5,342 bases of DNA from Candidatus Uhrbacteria bacterium RIFOXYB12_FULL_58_10. GTDB lineage: Bacteria; Patescibacteriota; Patescibacteriia; UBA9934; GWF2-40-263. Shown here piece after piece: positions 4,061 through 5,342 of this stretch. Each line of letters opens with the position of its first letter. Positions within the stretch are counted from its first letter, which is position 1. The stretch covers positions 1 to 5,342 of the forward strand of contig CALRGL010000066.1 in the NCBI GenBank assembly GCA_943357275.1, written 5' to 3'. The translations under genes were made by a program, and so were the position numbers. The notes under the pieces were generated by a model, which saw nothing but the letters and a program-made list of their open reading frames with translations, was not told the DNA's origin and did not search any database.

Positions 4061-4972
4061 ATGACGGCACAACCGATCACGTCCGGTCAGGTGCGGCAGA
4101 TTTGTGCTTTTGGCACGGTCGCCATCGAGAAGGTTCTTGAGGGGCTTGGGCTTTCCAAAGAGGAGGCTCAGCGTGTCATTGAGAACGGTGATGAGTTCAC
4201 AGGAGCTGTGCGAACCGCGTGTGAGCAGACTATCCAGCGTCTGCGTGCGCCTGCGGATTATGCTGACGAAGAAGTTGCTTCGACCTACGGTTACCTTTCG
4301 GGCTACACAAAGCCAAGCGGGATCACTGAGCAGGCGAATCAGCTTCGTGATGTGTTTCCCGGCCTCGGTTATGTGAACCTGGATTACCAGGCCAAGATCG
4401 AAAAGGGCGAGATCGAACTGCCGAAGTTTGCCGAGGGTTGGTTCTGTATTCCAAACTGGATCAAGAATCCGACGCTGTTTGGCGGAACCTACTCGTCGGC
4501 AGTGAAGAAGATCTTCGAGGTGCTGAAGAAGGCTCGTAATGGCAACTTCTGCAATTATCGCGAAGGCGAGATCGACGAAGTGCATTTGCGCCAGTCGGCA
4601 CGGACTGTCGCGTACTTTCAGAAGCTCTCGGATGCCCAAGGCAATCCGGATATTCTGATCGTCCCTGCTCAGTTTGGTATCCTTCATCGCGGAAAGTCCA
4701 TCCGTCGTGCACGTGTTGTTTTCCAAAGCAACGAGTGTGGACTCGGTGCATTTGCGATCGGTTGCATGTTCCTCACGCATTCGAACCGCCTTGCTCAGCT
4801 CGACGATCTGTGGATCGACTGTTCGGGTGACGAGTTCGCTCCTGGGGCTGGTGGCCGGTTCGTGTCCTCTCCGTACTTCTACTTCAATGACGACTATCTC
4901 AAGTTCCGCGCGTTCCGCGTCGGCGATGCGTTTCCGTGCTACGGTTCTGCCTCGGCCTTGCTCCCGGAGTGA
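4061..4972 (+). CDS. conserved hypothetical 303-aa protein (CPR-associated family, function unknown)
   Basis: I cannot assign a function. From memory, unchecked, the sequence resembles a recurring hypothetical family in Patescibacteria that shares the pattern of an N-terminal TSGQVRQI, a central LRQSARTV, then AQFG.xHRG.S.RRAR, GLGAFA.G and LWIDC.GDEFAP. Here these are at 7-14, 176-183, 203-218, 227-234 and 250-261. The N-terminal third is mostly helical and charged (VEKVLEGLGLSKEEAQ-like, 20-40). The C-terminal half has alternating hydrophobic segments (DILIVPAQFG, 197-206; FAIGCMFLTH, 231-240) and acidic or aromatic stretches. There is no signal peptide or clear membrane helix. Eight cysteines are scattered without a CxxC pair. 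The HRGKSIRRAR basic stretch (209-218) and the GDEF tetrapeptide (256-259, not a cyclase context) are notable. It has its own near-consensus promoter, structured leader and terminator, so it is a single-gene unit that is probably well expressed. Confidence 0.92.
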   Translation: MTAQPITSGQVRQICAFGTVAIEKVLEGLGLSKEEAQRVIENGDEFTGAVRTACEQTIQRLRAPADYADEEVASTYGYLSGYTKPSGITEQANQLRDVFPGLGYVNLDYQAKIEKGEIELPKFAEGWFCIPNWIKNPTLFGGTYSSAVKKIFEVLKKARNGNFCNYREGEIDEVHLRQSARTVAYFQKLSDAQGNPDILIVPAQFGILHRGKSIRRARVVFQSNECGLGAFAIGCMFLTHSNRLAQLDDLWIDCSGDEFAPGAGGRFVSSPYFYFNDDYLKFRAFRVGDAFPCYGSASALLPE

Positions 4973-4976
4973 AGTC

Positions 4977-4994
4977 CTAAGCCCTTAGTTTTTT
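4977..4994 (+). terminator. weak first terminator candidate
   Basis: CTAAG (4977-4981) and CTTAG (4984-4988) can form a short hairpin followed by six thymines (4989-4994), starting four bases after the 303-aa stop codon. The stem is short with a tight loop, so it is likely weak compared with the terminator at 5039. Confidence 0.35.
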
Positions 4995-5038
4995 GATCTT
5001 ACTTTTGTTCCTTTTACCTTTTCACTTATGTCTCTAGC

Positions 5039-5071
5039 CCAGTGTTTGTTTTCTACAAACACTGGTTTTTT
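5039..5071 (+). terminator. strong intrinsic terminator of the 303-aa gene
   Basis: CCAGTGTTTG (5039-5048) pairs perfectly with CAAACACTGG (5056-5065) around TTTTCTA, followed by six thymines (5066-5071). This 10-bp stem with uridine run ends the transcript about 100 bases past the stop codon. The intervening 4995-5038 is T/C-rich with no other feature. Confidence 0.92.
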
Positions 5072-5084
5072 CTTTTCAGCTTTG

Positions 5085-5115
5085 TTGAAATATAGAGAAA
5101 TTTTTGTGTTATAAT
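5085..5115 (+). promoter_or_regulatory. extended -10 promoter for the right-end transcript
   Basis: TATAAT (5110-5115) is a perfect -10 box preceded by TG one base upstream (5107-5108), the extended -10 arrangement that can work without a good -35. TTGAAA (5085-5090) is a plausible -35 at a long 19-base spacing. The region is very AT-rich. Transcription should start near 5122. Confidence 0.75.
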
Positions 5116-5121
5116 ATTTTT

Positions 5122-5337
5122 GAAAGTAGGGTCATGTACGTCGGATCATGGTCTGTCGTCTCCGAAATTTCATCATCTCAATTGGTCAGAGTCCATACAA
5201 AACAATTTTGCATGGAGTGAAACAGTTGGTTTGCAACAAGGGATGTATGACACTCCTTGTTTCCATTTAGCGAAGATCGTTCAAACGATGAATGTGCTTC
5301 GGAATGAAATTCAATCGTGACCCCGCCATCGGCGGGG
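5122..5337 (+). ncRNA. candidate structured small RNA of unknown family
   Basis: A strong promoter fires into a ~215-base region rich in inverted repeats. GGGTCATG (5129-5136) can pair with CGTGACCC (5316-5323, one G-T) as a closing stem. Inside, TCCAT and CAAAA (5192-5202) pair with TTTTG and ATGGA (5206-5216) with one A-C mismatch; AACAAGG plus TGT (5235-5246) pairs with ACA plus CCTTGTT (5250-5261); ATCGTT (5276-5281) pairs with AACGAT (5284-5289). A GC-rich hairpin (5321-5337) ends it. Hallmarks of tmRNA, RNase P RNA and SRP RNA are not seen. The competing explanation is a small protein: one frame is open up to TGA at 5318-5320, but its only early start is a TTG at or before the expected transcript start, and ATGs at 5134 and 5148 open other short frames without a ribosome binding site. 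Confidence 0.4.
5321..5337. repeat. GC-rich palindrome at the window edge
   Basis: CCCCGCC (5321-5327) and GGCGGGG (5331-5337) are perfectly complementary around ATC. Only AAACG follows before the window ends, so no uridine run is visible. It may be the 3' hairpin of the preceding transcript. A GC palindrome next to GTGA and AAACG also superficially resembles some type I CRISPR repeats, but only one copy is present, so no array is called. Confidence 0.55.
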
Positions 5338-5342
5338 AAACG

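Noticed and set aside
4250..4262. GGDEF-type cyclase hint from GDEF in the 303-aa protein (residues 256-259)
   Set aside because: The tetrapeptide lacks the surrounding cyclase-domain sequence, so it is coincidental.
3962..4780. Minus-strand open frame of 272 codons
   Set aside because: It is the antisense shadow of the 303-aa gene, would have to extend over that gene's promoter and leader, and shows no start signals.
5316..5342. First repeat of a CRISPR array
   Set aside because: The GC palindrome with GTGA and AAACG looks a little like type I repeats, but there is just one copy, no spacer and no cas gene in the window. It needs sequence to the right.
5122..5342. tmRNA, RNase P RNA or SRP RNA
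   Set aside because: The expected conserved segments (tRNA-like ends, the GAGGAAAGTC core, the GGAAGCAG-type SRP loop) are not present.

Overview
The window looks like a bacterial chromosome fragment. It carries a compact secE-nusG-rplK-rplA cluster on the minus strand with no rplJ/rplL directly after rplA, plus sigma70-type promoters and many intrinsic terminators. The 303-residue protein on the right resembles a conserved hypothetical family that I associate, from memory and unchecked, with Patescibacteria (CPR; Parcubacteria-like groups). Together with mid-range base composition and small autonomous transcription units, this makes a CPR-type genome my best guess. The lineage is inference, not proof.

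Layout. Positions 1-385 contain no credible gene but are dense in structure: a long nested inverted repeat (49-138), a canonical G-quadruplex motif (164-180) abutting a perfect 14-bp hairpin (181-215), a 47-nt pure pyrimidine tract with five CTCTT units (281-327), and a second hairpin and G-rich block (335-364). From 385 to 1086, minus strand, is a complete single-gene transcription unit (promoter, Shine-Dalgarno, 189-aa unrecognised protein, terminator). From 1097 to 1826 is a dCTP deaminase/dUTPase-family gene bracketed by terminators. From 1835 to 3842 lies the secE-nusG-rplK-rplA operon: a translocase subunit, a transcription elongation factor, and the two proteins of the L1/L11 regions of the large ribosomal subunit. 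Positions 3843-4060 are a divergent promoter region with a near-consensus plus-strand promoter and a structured leader. A 303-aa plus-strand hypothetical gene follows (4061-4972) with a strong terminator. The last ~250 bases have an extended -10 promoter driving a region rich in hairpins with no convincing ribosome binding site, which I read as a candidate small structured RNA, cut off or ending at the window edge.

How the parts work together. The four core genes are co-oriented and probably co-transcribed from 3843-3940, with a hairpin in the operon leader and a 74-nt structured gap before rplK where L1 autoregulation would be expected. The dCTP deaminase-family gene follows the rplA terminator with no visible promoter, so it may depend on read-through. 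All four core genes lack a Shine-Dalgarno at the normal distance, while the three other genes have one.

The most interesting points are the dCTP deaminase homologue with proline where the deaminase glutamate should be, the candidate RNA at the right end, the structured gene-free left end, and the two uncharacterised proteins. I did not find a recognisable defence system, mobile element, tRNA, rRNA or CRISPR array.
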